DNA of 64,000 bases from Photorhabdus cinerea (GCF_011189575.1 NZ_PUJW01000004.1:62001-126000); one strand, 5' to 3'. Positions 53,523 through 62,439 are shown, counted from the stretch's first letter. Translations and numbers: made by a program. The notes: a model not told the origin generated them from the letters alone.

Positions 53523-54611
53523 ATGAATCAGGTATATAATTTCAGTTCGGGTCCCGCTATGTTGCCGGTTGAAGTGTTGCGCAGAGCAGAACAGGAACTG
53601 TGCAACTGGCAGGGCATTGGGACTTCGATTATGGAGATTAGTCACCGTGGGAAGGAGTTTATCGCGGTGGCAAAAGAAGCAGAAAATGATCTGCGAGATT
53701 TATTGTCAGTGCCTGAAAACTATAAAGTACTGTTTTGCCATGGTGGCGCTCGCGGGCAATTCGCCGCTATCCCAATGAATTTGTTGGGGGGTAATGTTAG
53801 AGCTGATTATATTGATGGTGGTTATTGGGCTGCATGTGCCATTAAAGAAGCAAAAAAATACTGCACGCCAAATGTGATTAATATTAAAACTGAAATTAAT
53901 GGCTTGAAAAGCATTAAGCCAATGAGCGAATGGGTATTGAATAATGATGCAGCATATGTTCATTATTGCCCAAATGAGACCATTGATGGGATCGAAATTC
54001 ATCAAGAACCAGATTTTGATGATAACAAAGTTGTTATTGCTGATTACTCTTCCTCAATACTTTCCAAACCACTGGATGTCAGCCGTTACGGTATGATTTA
54101 TGCGGGAGCGCAGAAAAATATTGGTCCTGCGGGTCTTACGCTGGTTATTGTTCGTGAAGATTTATTAGGTAAAGCCCGTCAAGAAACCCCGTCTATTCTT
54201 GATTATGCTGTTCTGGCAGAGAATGATTCCATGTTCAACACGCCGCCAACTTTTGCCTGGTATCTCTCTGGTCTGGTCTTTAAGTGGCTGAAAGAGCAGG
54301 GTGGATTACAAGAGATGGCAAAACGTAATCAGGCTAAAGCTGAACTGCTTTATAGTGCCATTGATAACAGTGATTTCTATCGTAACCAGATTGCCCCTGA
54401 AAATCGTTCTCTGATGAATGTACCGTTCCAAATGGCAGATGCTTCATTAGATAGCAAGTTCCTGGCAGAAGCGGAAGCACAAGGATTGCAGGCACTGAAA
54501 GGGCACCGTATTTCCGGCGGTATGCGTGCTTCTATTTATAATGCTATGCCGATAGAAGGTGTTCGGGCTTTGGTCGATTTTATGGCTGATTTTGAGCGCC
54601 GTAACGGTTGA
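53523..54611 (+). CDS. serC: Phosphoserine aminotransferase
   Basis: SerC is the PLP enzyme that makes 3-phosphoserine for serine and is also used in pyridoxine synthesis. The 362-residue protein starts MNQVYNFSSGPAMLP and has GGARGQFAAIPMNLL and the PLP-lysine region YAGAQKNIGPAGLTLVI. It precedes aroA, as in E. coli where the two form one operon; here the gap is 127 bp with a hairpin. Confidence 0.97.
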   Translation: MNQVYNFSSGPAMLPVEVLRRAEQELCNWQGIGTSIMEISHRGKEFIAVAKEAENDLRDLLSVPENYKVLFCHGGARGQFAAIPMNLLGGNVRADYIDGGYWAACAIKEAKKYCTPNVINIKTEINGLKSIKPMSEWVLNNDAAYVHYCPNETIDGIEIHQEPDFDDNKVVIADYSSSILSKPLDVSRYGMIYAGAQKNIGPAGLTLVIVREDLLGKARQETPSILDYAVLAENDSMFNTPPTFAWYLSGLVFKWLKEQGGLQEMAKRNQAKAELLYSAIDNSDFYRNQIAPENRSLMNVPFQMADASLDSKFLAEAEAQGLQALKGHRISGGMRASIYNAMPIEGVRALVDFMADFERRNG

Positions 54612-54625
54612 TTTGTCAACTTTAA

Positions 54626-54645
54626 CCGGGAACATGTGTTCCCGG
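54626..54645 (+). terminator. Hairpin between serC and aroA
   Basis: CCGGGAACA and TGTTCCCGG form a 9-bp stem with a 2-base gap, 14 bp after serC. There is no T-run, so it may attenuate or stabilise the serC message rather than end it. Confidence 0.5.
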
Positions 54646-54738
54646 AATATTCAGTACTAGCAAATATTTCCTTAAACATATAACTGATTCACTTAATAAT
54701 TAGAACAATTTAATCAATAACCGGAGATCTTGTTGTTT

Positions 54739-56025
54739 ATGCAATCCCTGACGCTACAACCTATTTCCTCCATTAATGGAACCGTTAACCTGCCAGGGTC
54801 AAAAAGTGTTTCCAACCGCGCATTATTACTGGCGGCTTTTGCCGAAGGCACAACTTGTCTGACTAATTTGCTGGATAGTGATGATATCCGCCATATGCTC
54901 AATGCATTGACTGAGCTAGGTATTAGTTATCGTTTGTCTGATGATCGTACCCGTTGTGAAGTTGACGGTATGGGTGGATTGATTACAGGTAAAGGGCCGG
55001 TAGAGCTGTTTCTTGGTAATGCTGGGACGGCAATGCGTCCACTGGCTGCCGCATTATGCCTTGGCAAGAATAACATCATTCTTACCGGTGAACCTCGGAT
55101 GAAAGAGCGCCCAATTGGTCATCTTGTGGATGCTTTGCGTCAAGGTGGAGCAGAAATTGATTATCTGGAACAAGAAAATTATCCCCCGTTACACCTTAAA
55201 GGCGGTTTTATCGGCGGTAAAGTCACCGTAGATGGTGGTGTTTCCAGCCAGTTTCTCACTGCATTACTGATGACCGCGCCATTGGCAGAAAATGATTGTG
55301 AAATTCATATTCAGGGTGAATTGGTTTCTAAGCCTTATATTGATATCACCCTGGCATTAATGAAAAGCTTTGGTATTACCGTCGGGCACGATCAATATCA
55401 GGTTTTTCATATTAAAGGTCAGCAAAAATACCGCTCTCCGGGTCATTATTTGGTTGAAGGTGATGCCTCTTCTGCATCCTATTTTCTGGCGGCAGCAGCA
55501 ATTAAAGGCGGTATTGTGCGCGTGACCGGGATTGGTAAAAACAGCCTTCAGGGAGATACCAAATTTGCCAATGTATTGGAAAAAATGGGCGCGAAAATTC
55601 GCTGGGGTGATGACTTTATTGAATGTGAACGGGGCACATTGACTGGCATTGATATGGATATGAATGAAATCCCCGATGCGGCGATGACAATCGCAACGAC
55701 CGCATTGTTTGCGGACGGGGAAACAGTGATTCGCAATATATACAACTGGCGGGTAAAAGAGACTGACCGGCTTCATGCAATGGCAACTGAATTACGTAAA
55801 GTTGGTGCTGAGGTAGAAGAGGGGCGAGATTACATCCGAATCACACCACCACAAAGAATATTACTGGCTGAAATTGGCACCTATAACGATCACCGGATGG
55901 CGATGTGCTTCTCATTGGTGGCTCTGTCTGATACACCGGTTACTATTCTCGATCCAGGTTGTACAGCAAAAACTTTCCCTGATTATTTCAATCAATTGGA
56001 GAGATTGAGTCAGCATAAGTCATAA
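54739..56025 (+). CDS. aroA: 3-phosphoshikimate 1-carboxyvinyltransferase (EPSP synthase)
   Basis: AroA joins shikimate 3-phosphate and PEP in aromatic amino acid synthesis. The 428-residue protein has the N-terminal LPGSKSVSNRALLLAAFA block and the class I glyphosate-site sequence LGNAGTAMRPLAAALCL, as well as ETDRLHAMATELRKVGAEV. I use ATG 54739 (MQSLTLQP, like E. coli MESLTLQP) although CCGGAG stands about 12 bases upstream; TTG codons at 54730 and 54733 are alternatives. The stop codon lies in a 20-bp palindrome. Confidence 0.96.
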   Translation: MQSLTLQPISSINGTVNLPGSKSVSNRALLLAAFAEGTTCLTNLLDSDDIRHMLNALTELGISYRLSDDRTRCEVDGMGGLITGKGPVELFLGNAGTAMRPLAAALCLGKNNIILTGEPRMKERPIGHLVDALRQGGAEIDYLEQENYPPLHLKGGFIGGKVTVDGGVSSQFLTALLMTAPLAENDCEIHIQGELVSKPYIDITLALMKSFGITVGHDQYQVFHIKGQQKYRSPGHYLVEGDASSASYFLAAAAIKGGIVRVTGIGKNSLQGDTKFANVLEKMGAKIRWGDDFIECERGTLTGIDMDMNEIPDAAMTIATTALFADGETVIRNIYNWRVKETDRLHAMATELRKVGAEVEEGRDYIRITPPQRILLAEIGTYNDHRMAMCFSLVALSDTPVTILDPGCTAKTFPDYFNQLERLSQHKS

Positions 56026-56195
56026 TCATCGATGATTATGGCCCAATAAAGCACAATTCTTTGATCGAAACTAAGAATGTGCTTATTCCGATCACCCTCT
56101 GAGTGCGTATAATAAGCTACAGATATTGATTGTTTTATTGAGTAAGATTCAGCATTCGGCGAAGAGTGAATTTGCCATGCTAAAGGAGAACAATA

Positions 56196-56888
56196 ATGGT
56201 GGCGATAGCCCCAGTGATAACTGTTGATGGGCCAAGTGGTGCCGGTAAAGGAACTTTATGTCAGGCATTGGCAGAAGCTTTAGGCTGGCAATTGCTTGAT
56301 TCCGGTGCTATTTATCGGGTACTGGCGCTGGCAGCAATTCATCATCAGGTGGATATTCGGTCCGAAGATGCATTAGTTCCTCTGGCTGCTAATCTTGATG
56401 TACGCTTTGTCCCGGAAAAAGGGAAGCTCAGTGTGATACTCGAAGGCGAAGATGTCAGTAATGAAATCCGTACTGAAACGGTCGGAAATACTGCTTCGCA
56501 GGCAGCCGCTTTCCCACGGGTTCGTGAAGCGTTATTACGGCGTCAGCGTGCTTTTCGGGGTGCGCCGGGTTTGATTGCTGATGGTCGTGATATGGGAACC
56601 GTTGTATTTTCTGATGCGCCAGTGAAAATATTTCTTGATGCAAGTGCAGAAGAACGTGCGCGCAGACGTATGCTACAGTTGCAGGAAAAGGGCTTTAGTG
56701 TTAACTTTGAATGTCTTTTGTCCGAGATACAGGAGCGTGATTATCGTGACCGCAATCGGGCAGTTGCACCATTAGCGCCCGCAGAAGACGCATTAATACT
56801 GGATTCAACCAGTATGTCTATCGAAGAAGTTATCGATAAAGCGCTAAATTATGCGAAAAAAATTCTTTTATTACCTGAGCGATTTTAA
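56196..56888 (+). CDS. cmk: Cytidylate kinase
   Basis: Cmk phosphorylates CMP and dCMP. The 230-residue protein has the P-loop GPSGAGKGT, the LLDSGAIYRVLALAA block and the GLIADGRDMGTVVF and RRQRAF signatures of bacterial CMP kinases. AAAGGAG stands upstream of ATG 56196. It precedes rpsA as in E. coli. Confidence 0.97.
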   Translation: MVAIAPVITVDGPSGAGKGTLCQALAEALGWQLLDSGAIYRVLALAAIHHQVDIRSEDALVPLAANLDVRFVPEKGKLSVILEGEDVSNEIRTETVGNTASQAAAFPRVREALLRRQRAFRGAPGLIADGRDMGTVVFSDAPVKIFLDASAEERARRRMLQLQEKGFSVNFECLLSEIQERDYRDRNRAVAPLAPAEDALILDSTSMSIEEVIDKALNYAKKILLLPERF

Positions 56889-57061
56889 GTTTTTAGCTTA
56901 TAATTGATGGTGATGTACTAAAAATTAGGTATGTGGGTTAATAAAATTTTTCTACATACCGGGCAACCTTGTAACAGGGAATTGTGGCAAGGCATGTAAA
57001 ACAACCCCATTCGGCTGGAGGCTAAGTGGACGTTAAATTAAAACTCTTGAAGACCATTAAC

Positions 57062-58735
57062 ATGACAGAATCTTTTGCTCAACTCTTTGAAGAATCCCTG
57101 CAATCTATCGAAACTCGTCCGGGCGCTATTGTTCGCGGCGTAGTTGTTGCTATCGATAAAGACGTTGTACTGGTTGACGCAGGTCTGAAATCAGAATCTG
57201 CTATTCCTGTAGAACAGTTTAAAAATGCTCAGGGTGAGCTGGAAATCCAGGTTGGTGATGAAATTGATGTTGCACTGGATGCTGTAGAAGATGGTTTCGG
57301 TGAAACTGTACTGTCCCGTGAGAAAGCAAAACGCCATGAAGCATGGTTGATGCTGGAAAGAGCTTACGAAGACGCAGAAACAGTTACCGGTATTATCAAC
57401 GGCAAAGTGAAGGGCGGCTTTACAGTCGAACTGAACGGTATCCGTGCATTCCTGCCTGGTTCTCTGGTTGATGTTCGTCCAGTTCGTGATACTACTCACC
57501 TGGAAGGTAAAGAGCTTGAGTTTAAAGTCATCAAGCTGGATCAGAAACGCAACAACGTAGTTGTTTCCCGTCGTGCTGTTATCGAATCTGAAAACAGTGC
57601 AGAACGTGATCAACTGCTGGAAAACCTGCAAGAAGGTATGGAAGTTAAAGGTATCGTTAAGAACCTGACTGACTACGGTGCATTCGTTGATCTGGGCGGC
57701 GTTGATGGCTTGCTGCACATTACCGATATGGCTTGGAAACGTGTTAAACATCCAAGTGAAATCGTCAATGTGGGTGATGAAATCACAGTTAAAGTACTGA
57801 AATTCGACCGTGAGCGTACCCGTGTATCTCTGGGCCTGAAACAACTGGGCGAAGATCCTTGGGTAGCTATCGCTAAACGTTACCCAGAAAGTACTAAACT
57901 GACTGGCCGCGTAACTAACCTGACTGATTACGGCTGCTTTGTAGAAATCGAAGAGGGCGTTGAAGGTCTGGTGCACGTTTCAGAAATGGATTGGACCAAC
58001 AAAAACATCCACCCATCCAAAGTTGTTAACGTTGGTGACGTTGTGGAAGTTATGGTTCTGGATATCGATGAAGAACGTCGTCGTATCTCCCTGGGTCTGA
58101 AACAGTGTAAAGCTAACCCATGGCAGCTGTTTGCTGAAACTCACAACAAAAATGACCGCGTTGAAGGTAAAATCAAGTCTATCACTGACTTCGGTATCTT
58201 CATTGGTCTGGATGGCGGCATCGACGGCTTGGTTCACCTGTCTGACATCTCTTGGAACGTTACCGGTGAAGAAGCAGTTCGTGAATACAAAAAAGGCGAT
58301 GAAATTGCCGCTGTTGTTCTGCAAGTTGACGCAGAGCGTGAGCGTATCTCTCTGGGCATCAAACAACTGGCGGAAGATCCATTCAATAACTACCTGTCTG
58401 TAAACAAGAAAGGTGCTATTGTTACTGGTAAAGTCACCGCAGTTGATGCTAAAGGTGCTACAGTAGAACTGGCTGACGGCGTTGAAGGTTATCTGCGCGC
58501 ATCAGAAGCTTCTCGTGACCGTGTTGAAGATGCAACTCTGGTTCTGAACATTGGCGATGCAGTTGAAGCTAAATATACTGGTGTTGATCGCAAAAACCGC
58601 GTAATCAACCTGTCTGTTCGCGCTAAAGACGAAGCTGACGAAAAAGACGCTATCGCTTCTGTGAACAAACAAGAAGACGCAAACTTTGCTAACAATGCAA
58701 TGGCTGAAGCTTTCAAAGCAGCTAAAGGCGAATAA
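57062..58735 (+). CDS. rpsA: 30S ribosomal protein S1
   Basis: S1 binds mRNA and helps unfold it at the ribosome. The 557-residue protein has six S1 (OB-fold) repeats; repeats 3-6 show the LTDYGAFVDL / LTDYGCFVEI / ITDFGIFIGL series and the C-terminus NNAMAEAFKAAKGE. I start it at ATG 57062 (MTESFAQLFEES); the frame is open 12 codons upstream from a GTG. As in E. coli there is no strong Shine-Dalgarno site before this ATG, which fits S1 autoregulation through its leader. Confidence 0.97.
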   Translation: MTESFAQLFEESLQSIETRPGAIVRGVVVAIDKDVVLVDAGLKSESAIPVEQFKNAQGELEIQVGDEIDVALDAVEDGFGETVLSREKAKRHEAWLMLERAYEDAETVTGIINGKVKGGFTVELNGIRAFLPGSLVDVRPVRDTTHLEGKELEFKVIKLDQKRNNVVVSRRAVIESENSAERDQLLENLQEGMEVKGIVKNLTDYGAFVDLGGVDGLLHITDMAWKRVKHPSEIVNVGDEITVKVLKFDRERTRVSLGLKQLGEDPWVAIAKRYPESTKLTGRVTNLTDYGCFVEIEEGVEGLVHVSEMDWTNKNIHPSKVVNVGDVVEVMVLDIDEERRRISLGLKQCKANPWQLFAETHNKNDRVEGKIKSITDFGIFIGLDGGIDGLVHLSDISWNVTGEEAVREYKKGDEIAAVVLQVDAERERISLGIKQLAEDPFNNYLSVNKKGAIVTGKVTAVDAKGATVELADGVEGYLRASEASRDRVEDATLVLNIGDAVEAKYTGVDRKNRVINLSVRAKDEADEKDAIASVNKQEDANFANNAMAEAFKAAKGE

Positions 58736-58799
58736 TTTAAGTTATAACGATGGATAACACATTAGTGTGTTATCCAAACGGTAGTTTAGGGAGGTACTA

Positions 58800-59084
58800 A
58801 TGACCAAGTCTGAATTAATTGAAAGGCTTGCTGGCCAGCAATCTCATATTTCGGCCAAGACCGTTGAAGATGCAGTGAAAGAAATGCTCGATCATATGGC
58901 TGAAACTTTGGCAGATGGTGAGCGGATAGAAGTGCGCGGATTCGGCAGTTTTTCTCTTCACTACCGTGCTCCGCGTGTAGGTCGTAACCCTAAAACGGGC
59001 GATAAAGTGGAATTGGAAGGTAAATATGTTCCTCATTTTAAACCCGGTAAAGAGTTGCGTGATCGCGTAAATATCTACGATTAA
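58800..59084 (+). CDS. ihfB: Integration host factor subunit beta
   Basis: IHF-beta pairs with IHF-alpha to bend DNA in recombination, replication and transcription. The 94-residue protein has the HU/IHF fold with RGFGSFSLHYRAPRVGRNPKTG, the DNA-intercalating proline arm, and a C-terminus KPGKELRDRVNIYD. Length equals E. coli IhfB. GGGAGG precedes the ATG. Confidence 0.98.
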   Translation: MTKSELIERLAGQQSHISAKTVEDAVKEMLDHMAETLADGERIEVRGFGSFSLHYRAPRVGRNPKTGDKVELEGKYVPHFKPGKELRDRVNIYD

Positions 59085-59123
59085 GTTTGAAGATAACAAG
59101 TTATTTCTTATTTTAATTTTAAA

Positions 59124-59146
59124 CGGCACCTTTGGGTGCTGTTTTT
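59124..59146 (+). terminator. Intrinsic terminator of ihfB
   Basis: CGGCACC / GGGTGCTG forms a short stem with a TTT loop and is followed by TTTTT on the plus strand, 40 bp after the ihfB stop. Confidence 0.8.
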
Positions 59147-59473
59147 ATATTGAAAAACCCTACCTCAGAATCTTGTCAATTTGACATTTTTTCCCAAAAA
59201 ATCATTTGATATGTAAAACCAATATCGTCATTAATTTCAAATTTATTTGTGATGTTTTCATTTGTTAAAAAACTGAATTAAAATTGTTATGAAATATGAT
59301 GTATTATAAACATCAATCAACCTAATTTCTATAAATTTCGGAATATTCCTATATATTCTTAAGTTAAATTCATTGCATCATTGATCACTTATTAGTCCAT
59401 AAATGATGAAAACATGATGATGATTTCAGTGAGATCCACTCGTCATGTTGTAAATCAATGGAGAAGTGAATAG
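59147..59473. other. AT-rich leader of the PAAR gene
   Basis: About 330 bp of AT-rich DNA between ihfB and the PAAR gene; no gene seen. It marks the left edge of the accessory island. Confidence 0.45.
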
Positions 59474-59743
59474 ATGGCAATAGGATATTATCTGCTGATT
59501 GGTGATAAAACGACCTGTGGTGGTCAGATTATCTCCGGTGATCACACCATGACGTTTGATGGGCGAGCAACTGCTCGTGAAGGGGATAAGGTTACCTGTG
59601 GTAAACATCCCGGTACTTACCTGATTGTTGGTGGTATCTCAGATATGTTTGACATGGGGCGCAAGCTGGCTGGCACACTGGATAGTGTCAGTACTTGTCC
59701 CTGTAAGGCTCGGTTTATTAACTCAATTATGGACAGCTACTAG
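59474..59743 (+). CDS. PAAR-domain protein, N-terminal part of an amber-split effector
   Basis: PAAR proteins cap the VgrG spike of type VI secretion systems and carry effectors. This 89-residue product has a PAAR domain with GDKTTCGGQIISGDHTM, a second repeat-like GDKVTCGKHPGTYLIVGG and a CPCK pair near the end. A single TAG at 59741 stops it at SIMDSY. The same frame then continues without a stop for 14 codons to ATG 59786 and on through the DNase gene, so the two were one PAAR-DNase protein. GGAG lies 10 bases before the ATG. As it stands the PAAR domain would be made without its cargo. Confidence 0.85.
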   Translation: MAIGYYLLIGDKTTCGGQIISGDHTMTFDGRATAREGDKVTCGKHPGTYLIVGGISDMFDMGRKLAGTLDSVSTCPCKARFINSIMDSY

Positions 59744-59785
59744 AAACAATCTCAGCCGGTTAATCACAGCGTAACGCCAGCTAAC

Positions 59786-60556
59786 ATGGCGGCGCAGAAT
59801 TTCTCGTCACCGGTGGAGAAAACGGCGGGCGTACAGTCTGCTCCGGTTCCTCCTGTGGCGAAAGCACCACCGCCGATACCGGTATTTACAAAATCCTGCT
59901 TGCGGGGTAAAGGTTGCACCGATGCTGGAACTGAGACTGAGCCGGCAAATAACTTTGGCAGGATGGCGATATATCAGGTTTCGTCATCTTCCGCTCCTGT
60001 CACGGTTCCAAAGTCTGAACAGCCGCTACAGAGTAACAAACACCCACCTAAACTGGATAAACCGCAGGACAAAAAGGTACCGTGGTATAAGCGGTGGCTT
60101 AGTAGCAGCAAAGATAAGGCGGAAGCCGCCGCTACCGCTTATGTGATGTTTAATACCCCCCGGAATCAACCGGGAGTGGTAACTGGTCGAGGGCAAAAAG
60201 TTGAAGGCAATTGGTTAAGTCTTGCAGGACAAGATATGGGTGCACCGATCCCTAGCCAGATAGCGGATAGGTTACGAGGGAGGAGATTTAATAACTTTGA
60301 TGATTTCAGAAGGGCATTTTGGAAAGAGGTTGGTAATGATTCTAAGTTGTCTAAGCAATTTGACCCAAGTAATTTGTCAACAATGAAAAATGGTCGGGCA
60401 CCATATGCCAGGAAGACAGAACAAGTAGGCAAACGAGTAAAAATAGAGCTTCATCACATACAGCAAATATCAAAAGAAGGTGATGTATACAATCTCGACA
60501 ATATCAATGCAATAACGCCTAAGCAACATATTGAAATTCATAAAAATGGTAAATGA
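59786..60556 (+). CDS. Colicin E9/S-type pyocin-like HNH DNase, C-terminal part of the split effector
   Basis: The 256-residue frame has a Pro/Ser-rich linker (1-125) and a colicin DNase domain (about 126-256) that matches colicin E9-type nucleases: VTGRGQKVEGNWL, GAPIPSQIADRLRGRRFNNF, DDFRRAFWKEVGND and the C-terminal KIELHHIQQISKEGDVYNLD, ITPKQHIEIH. The HNH metal-site histidines are present (223-224, 248 and 252). The frame is continuous with the upstream PAAR gene except for the TAG at 59741. No clear ribosome-binding site stands before ATG 59786, so separate translation is doubtful unless by reinitiation or amber readthrough. Confidence 0.85.
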   Translation: MAAQNFSSPVEKTAGVQSAPVPPVAKAPPPIPVFTKSCLRGKGCTDAGTETEPANNFGRMAIYQVSSSSAPVTVPKSEQPLQSNKHPPKLDKPQDKKVPWYKRWLSSSKDKAEAAATAYVMFNTPRNQPGVVTGRGQKVEGNWLSLAGQDMGAPIPSQIADRLRGRRFNNFDDFRRAFWKEVGNDSKLSKQFDPSNLSTMKNGRAPYARKTEQVGKRVKIELHHIQQISKEGDVYNLDNINAITPKQHIEIHKNGK

Positions 60557-60804
60557 ATATGAAAAAGATATCTGATTATACAGAAAAAGAGTTCCTTGAT
60601 TTTGTTATAGGCATTTATGCCGATACATATTCTACAGAGAAAGAACATATGGCTGCTGTCATGGAGTTTGAGCGTCTATCGGAACACCCTATTGGGTCTG
60701 ATCTTTTATATTACCCAGAGTATGGGAAAAGTGGTCCTAGTGCCATAGTGCATGAAATCAAAGAATGGCGAGCCAAAAACGGAAAACCGGGCTTTAAAGA
60801 ATAA
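60553..60804 (+). CDS. Im9-like DNase immunity protein
   Basis: The 83-residue protein resembles colicin E2/E7/E8/E9 immunity proteins: ISDYTEKEFLDFVIGIY, FERLSEHPIGSDLLYYPEYG and IVHEIKEWRAKNGKPGFKE. The LYYP motif carries the conserved tyrosine pair that grips the DNase exosite. The ATG overlaps the DNase stop by four bases (ATGA). It should inactivate the upstream nuclease in the producing cell and in kin. Confidence 0.93.
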   Translation: MNMKKISDYTEKEFLDFVIGIYADTYSTEKEHMAAVMEFERLSEHPIGSDLLYYPEYGKSGPSAIVHEIKEWRAKNGKPGFKE

Positions 60805-60986
60805 CCAGCCTAAACTATGGTATCGATCAGGTTCTAGCAATACTGGTGTGGGAGATAAAGGCGGAGTGTCCTATGATCCTGTTTCAACTTAAAATCCGGA
60901 TACCCTTTTAATTATGCCTAAGGATCTCCACGAAATTTCGTTTGATTAAAAACGTTATTCGACCCTCAGGCATAGCATTTCCTGAT
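60805..60986. other. Decayed coding-like sequence after the immunity gene
   Basis: The immunity frame's continuation reads LWYRSGSSNTGVGDKGGVSY then DPVST and TAA, followed by NPDTLLIMPKDLHEISF and another stop. It looks like an eroded toxin or immunity end but I cannot name a family. No intact gene. Confidence 0.35.
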
Positions 60987-61622
60987 CTAAGAAAATCTCA
61001 GATTAAATAATGTTATTGAATATGAAAAGAAATATAGCCCAAGTATAATCAAAGTGACACCGCTGGCATAATTGATAAATTTGATAACGCGGTGACTGAG
61101 CATTTTCCTGGAGAAAAATATAATGGTATTAATGAATGCGACCCAAAAAATAACACCAATAATTGTTCCCGATGCACCGATAGCTAAACCGTATTTGTCT
61201 GATGTAATATTGTTGAGTTGTGCACTTACAGATAACCAAAAGATAATATTGTACGGATTTAATAACGTTAACAATACACCATCAAAAAACTGTCTATGAT
61301 AGGGACTGGAGATGATATTGATATTTTCTTCATTTTTCCTATTTATAAAGCTGATAATACCAAACCAAATTACCATTAATGCACCTAAAAAACCAAAAAT
61401 AGGCATAAAAATAGTATTGGAAAACAATTGTAATATACCAAATCCTAAAAGTAATAAATAAATTATATCAGCGAAACAAGCACCTAAACCAAAAATCACG
61501 GCGTGAAGACAACTGATATTCAAGTGCCTGCGCATAATTTCTATATTTATAGGACCAACGGGAGCCGCAGCTCCCAGACCTAAAATAAAAAATGTCCCTA
61601 ATGTACTCATTACAGCGATCAT
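60987..61622 (-). CDS. LysE/RhtB-family amino acid exporter
   Basis: LysE-type proteins export amino acids and related small molecules across the inner membrane. The 211-residue protein has six hydrophobic segments and the N-terminal family signature FILGLGAAAPVGPINIEIMRR with GLGACFADIIYLLL and the loop LTLLNPYNIIFWLSV. It starts 4 bp after the stop of the oxygenase gene upstream, so the two form an operon. The substrate is not evident; it may be the oxygenase product. Confidence 0.85.
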   Translation of the reverse strand: MIAVMSTLGTFFILGLGAAAPVGPINIEIMRRHLNISCLHAVIFGLGACFADIIYLLLLGFGILQLFSNTIFMPIFGFLGALMVIWFGIISFINRKNEENINIISSPYHRQFFDGVLLTLLNPYNIIFWLSVSAQLNNITSDKYGLAIGASGTIIGVIFWVAFINTIIFFSRKMLSHRVIKFINYASGVTLIILGLYFFSYSITLFNLRFS

Positions 61623-61626
61623 ATAG

Positions 61627-62439
61627 TTAATTCCATAACATGAGATGTTTATTTAGTGATAATCCTATAAAGCTTTGCAATGATATTCTACACCCATCAG
61701 AAAAACTGCGAATTGCATGAGGTTTCCGGGTATTTATTATTATTAAATCTCCTTGTTCTGGTTTTATGAGAATGGACGGTGGGAGAGAACCCCGCCAATT
61801 ATATTCTGGATTATCTTCAATCAACTCGGTGATAGGAATAGCAGGGACATCCCACAGCTCTAACTCTCCTCCATTTGTCGGTGTTTTTATGTATATATTC
61901 ACAGAGAATTGACCTAGTAAATTGACGGATTGTTGTTGAAGGCCATCAAAATGAGGTTGTTTTTCAACCATGAAAGAACGTTCGGGCCTTCTCATAACCC
62001 TGGCAATCCCAGCATGCATCTTTTTACCTTCAAAGTTTGCGATACTGGCACCCGCGGACCACACTTCATCCAACTCTAAACGGAATTTGTCGAAAGGGGC
62101 TAGCATTGGGGCACAGAAATTTCTGACGTCTCTTATTGCTGATAATGCGTTATCAAAATATTTTTTATAACTATCGCTATCTTTGGATTTGCCAAAAGTT
62201 GTGTTGTAAGAGACACCAATTCTGTCAACACCATAATCGACTAAAACAATTTCATCTCCTTTTTTCAAGTCGTGAGGGTGACATTCCAGATTTTTATGGG
62301 AGAGAAAAAAATCAGAGAGCTTGTTTGCAAGATGACTATCTACATACTGTTTTATATGAATTGCTAACACTTCATTATTAAATAACTTAGTAAGATCATG
62401 TTCTCGTAAAGAATCTGATACAATTATTTCATTGTTCAT
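61627..62439 (-). CDS. 2-oxoglutarate/Fe(II)-dependent oxygenase
   Basis: The 270-residue protein has the double-stranded beta-helix metal motif: H163 and D165 in PHFDG, H241 in KPHAIRSF and an oxoglutarate-binding arginine at about 251 in CRISLQSFIG. The VNIYIKTPTNGGELELWD segment is typical of prolyl/amino acid hydroxylase-like members. The substrate cannot be read from the sequence; pairing with a LysE exporter suggests hydroxylation and release of a small amino acid-like compound. ATG 62439 has AAGG 8 bases upstream; the GTG at 62448 is part of that site. Confidence 0.82.
   Translation of the reverse strand: MNNEIIVSDSLREHDLTKLFNNEVLAIHIKQYVDSHLANKLSDFFLSHKNLECHPHDLKKGDEIVLVDYGVDRIGVSYNTTFGKSKDSDSYKKYFDNALSAIRDVRNFCAPMLAPFDKFRLELDEVWSAGASIANFEGKKMHAGIARVMRRPERSFMVEKQPHFDGLQQQSVNLLGQFSVNIYIKTPTNGGELELWDVPAIPITELIEDNPEYNWRGSLPPSILIKPEQGDLIIINTRKPHAIRSFSDGCRISLQSFIGLSLNKHLMLWN

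Noticed and set aside
57191..57976. 261-codon antisense frame over rpsA
   Set aside because: It is a codon-usage shadow of the highly biased rpsA gene; the sense strand is clearly ribosomal protein S1.
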